Part shown: positions 62,235 through 64,000 of the stretch, piece by piece
How positions within the stretch are numbered: position 1 is the first letter of the stretch
Layout of the letters: the number at the start of each line of letters is the position of its first letter
Source: Streptosporangium sp. NBC_01756
GTDB taxonomy: Bacteria; Actinomycetota; Actinomycetes; Streptosporangiales; Streptosporangiaceae
Assembly: GCF_035917975.1 (NCBI RefSeq)
Contig: NZ_CP109130.1
Location: forward strand, 3,100,001-3,164,000
Length of the DNA: 64,000 nucleotides
Reading direction: 5' to 3'
The notes under the pieces: model-generated
Seen by the model: only the letters and a program-made list of their open reading frames with translations
Told to the model about the DNA's origin: nothing
The model's database searches: none
Made by a program: the position numbers and the translations under genes

Positions 62235-64000
62235 GGGCCTGCTTGGCCCGTTCGTAGCCGAGCCGGGCCCGCTGTGCCTCCGGCAGATCAGACACCTCGG
62301 CGATCGGCACGTCCCACCAGGCCGTGGTGTCGGCCCCCGGCCCCGGAACGGTCTCGACATGCACGACGGTGGTCCGGGCCGACCCGCGCGCCTTGGCCAG
62401 CGCCACCCGCAGGGACTCGGGACCGTCGGCACGCAGCACGTCCGCACCCAGACTGGCCGCGTTGGCCGCCAGGTCCACCGGCAGGAACCCGCCGTCCAAC
62501 TCCCCCGAGGCGCCGCGCATCCGATACGCCGTCCCCAGCCGGCGGGCCCCGACCGACTCCGACAGGGCGCCGATGGAGGCGAAACCGTGGTTGTCGACCA
62601 GCACGACGACGAGTTTGACGCCCTCCTGCACGGCGGTGGCGATCTCCTGGGCCATCATCAGGTAGGAGCCGTCACCGACCAGCACGAAGACCTCCCGCTC
62701 CGGATCGGCCAGTTTCACCCCGAGTCCCGCGGCGATCTCATATCCCATGCAGGAGTAGCCGTACTCCACGTGATAGGTCCCCGGCCCGGCGGCCCGCCAG
62801 AGTTTGTGCAGGTCACCGGGGATCGACCCGGCCGCGTTGACCACCACGTCCGCCGGCCGGGCCACCTCGTTGACCATGCCCACCACCACCGGCTGGGTCA
62901 GCGTGTCTCCCGTGGTCAGCACCGAGACCTGCTCTTGCCAGTGGCGGGCCAGCTCCGCCGCCCGGGCACTCCAGCCGGGCTCGGCGCGCCAGTCACCGGC
63001 CCCCGGCGCCTCCAGCGCCCGCAGCGCCTGGCGGGCGTCGGCGACGAGCGCCGCACCGGCGTGCTTGGCCGCGTCGAAGGCGGTGATGTTCACGTTCAAA
63101 AAGTCCGCCGAGCCGAACAGGGTCCGCGAGGCGGTGGTGAAGTCGCTGTAGCGGGTCCCCACCCCGATGACCAGATCCGCCTCGCGGGCCAGGGCGTTGG
63201 CCGCGGTGCTGCCGGTGTGCCCGATCCCACCGACCGCGCACGGATGGTCGTACGGCACGGCGCCCTTGCCGGCCTGGGTCTCAGCCACCGGGATGCCGTG
63301 CCCGGCGGCGAAGGCGGCCAGCTCCGGTGCGGCCTGGCTGTAGATCACCCCGCCGCCGGCCACGATCAGCGGCCGCCGCGAGGCCCGCAGCAACTCGACC
63401 GCCCGTTCCAGCGCGGCCGGTTCGGGCACCGGGCGGGCCACGTGCCAGACCCGCCGGCGAAACAGTTCGTCGGGCCAGTCAGCGGCCTCGGCCTGCACGT
63501 CCTGGGGCAGGGCGAGGGTGACCGCACCGGTCTCGGCCGGGTCGCTCAGCACCCGCATCGCGGCCAGCAGTGCCGAGGGCAGCTGTTCGGGGCGGTTGAT
63601 CCGGTCGAAGAAGCGGCTGACCGGTCGCAGCGTGTCGTTGACGCTCACGTCGTAGGAACGGGGGTCTTCCAGCTCCTGCAGCACGGGGGTGGCGGCGCGG
63701 GTGGCGAAGAGGTCGCCGGGCAGCAGCAGCACCGGAATCCGGTTGATCGTGGCCAGCGCCGCGCCGGTGACCAGGTTGGTGGCGCCCGGCCCGATCGAGG
63801 TGGTGCACGCGAAGGCGGACAGCCGGTTGCGGGCACGCGCGTAGCCGACCGCGGTGTGCACCATGGCCTGCTCGTTGCGGGCCAGGTAGTACGGCAGGGC
63901 GTCGGCGGTGCCGGCGCCCTGTTCGGCCAGGGCCTGACCGATGCCCGCCACGTTGCCGTGCCCGAAGATCCCGAAACAACCGGCGATCAGCCGCTGCTCG
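62218..64000 (-). CDS. iolD: 3D-(3,5/4)-trihydroxycyclohexane-1,2-dione hydrolase, 5' end outside window
   Basis: About 593 residues visible; the frame is open through base 64000, so the N-terminal ~30-40 residues are missing (family ~620-640). Thiamine-diphosphate enzyme of myo-inositol catabolism that opens the ring of the diketo intermediate. The activating glutamate lies in LARNEQAMVHTAVGYARARN, TPP/Mg2+ binding is GDGSYLMM through NHGFASIG, and YHVEYGYSCMGYEIAAGLG is characteristic of IolD versus other TPP enzymes. Other iol genes would be expected past the right edge. Confidence 0.92.
   Translation of the reverse strand, partial: EQRLIAGCFGIFGHGNVAGIGQALAEQGAGTADALPYYLARNEQAMVHTAVGYARARNRLSAFACTTSIGPGATNLVTGAALATINRIPVLLLPGDLFATRAATPVLQELEDPRSYDVSVNDTLRPVSRFFDRINRPEQLPSALLAAMRVLSDPAETGAVTLALPQDVQAEAADWPDELFRRRVWHVARPVPEPAALERAVELLRASRRPLIVAGGGVIYSQAAPELAAFAAGHGIPVAETQAGKGAVPYDHPCAVGGIGHTGSTAANALAREADLVIGVGTRYSDFTTASRTLFGSADFLNVNITAFDAAKHAGAALVADARQALRALEAPGAGDWRAEPGWSARAAELARHWQEQVSVLTTGDTLTQPVVVGMVNEVARPADVVVNAAGSIPGDLHKLWRAAGPGTYHVEYGYSCMGYEIAAGLGVKLADPEREVFVLVGDGSYLMMAQEIATAVQEGVKLVVVLVDNHGFASIGALSESVGARRLGTAYRMRGASGELDGGFLPVDLAANAASLGADVLRADGPESLRVALAKARGSARTTVVHVETVPGPGADTTAWWDVPIAEVSDLPEAQRARLGYERAKQAQRPYL

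Overview
The window is high-GC DNA with GTG/ATG starts, tightly packed operons and an actinobacterial gene set: mycothiol biosynthesis (mshB), an ispH / lipid-droplet-associated protein / xseAB / DUF4245 / glpX block, DUF6113 and DUF6542 proteins, and a mycobacterial Sdh1-type succinate dehydrogenase. It is a chromosomal segment of an actinomycete. A Streptosporangiales-like host is my inference; no marker here proves the genus. I recognised no rRNA, tRNA, integrase, transposase or CRISPR array.

Layout. (1) 0-4.4 kb: a superfamily 1 helicase gene lies between two paralogous genes, the left one cut by the window edge. The intact paralog has a sigma-70 region-4-like helix-turn-helix and further winged-helix-like segments. 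It is followed by a second-type cysteinyl-tRNA synthetase, an acetyltransferase and a broken rraA. (2) 6.7-20.2 kb: a penicillin-acylase-family hydrolase, a metallo-beta-lactamase-fold protein, a HEXXH membrane protein divergent from TetR plus cupin, mshB with DUF6113, an S9 peptidase, and a heterodimeric ABC exporter divergent from a small HTH gene and a Clp-N-domain gene across a long palindrome. (3) 20.3-32.2 kb: two complete succinate dehydrogenase / fumarate reductase operons of different types (sdhCAB on the minus strand, an Sdh1-type operon on the plus strand). Between them lie a LysR gene, a 5 x 35 bp hairpin repeat array and a receiver-phosphatase / histidine kinase / response regulator operon.

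(4) 32.3-47.0 kb: a ten-gene minus-strand operon that resembles the transenvelope part of Gram-positive conjugation machines (Tcp/Con): two VirB8/TcpC-like proteins, a small two-helix membrane protein, a TcpE/PrgI-like protein fused to a MinD-like domain without P-loop lysines, a VirB4/TcpF ATPase, a VirB6/TcpH/TrbL-like channel, a transglycosylase-NlpC/P60 wall hydrolase, a Nudix hydrolase and two low-complexity surface proteins. No relaxase, coupling ATPase or integrase is visible. This is the best candidate for an under-described system. (5) 47.4-49.9 kb: an AAA ATPase with a DUF234-type C-terminus and a VapBC toxin-antitoxin pair.

(6) 50-60.7 kb: conserved housekeeping genes: ychF, rmuC, DUF6542, ispH, lipid-droplet-associated protein, xseA, xseB, DUF4245, TetR, glpX and a DUF1707 protein. 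(7) 60.9-64 kb: an MFS transporter and the C-terminal part of iolD (myo-inositol catabolism), running off the right edge. Short duplications sit directly behind several genes (lysR, xseB, glpX, iolD), an unusual shared pattern.
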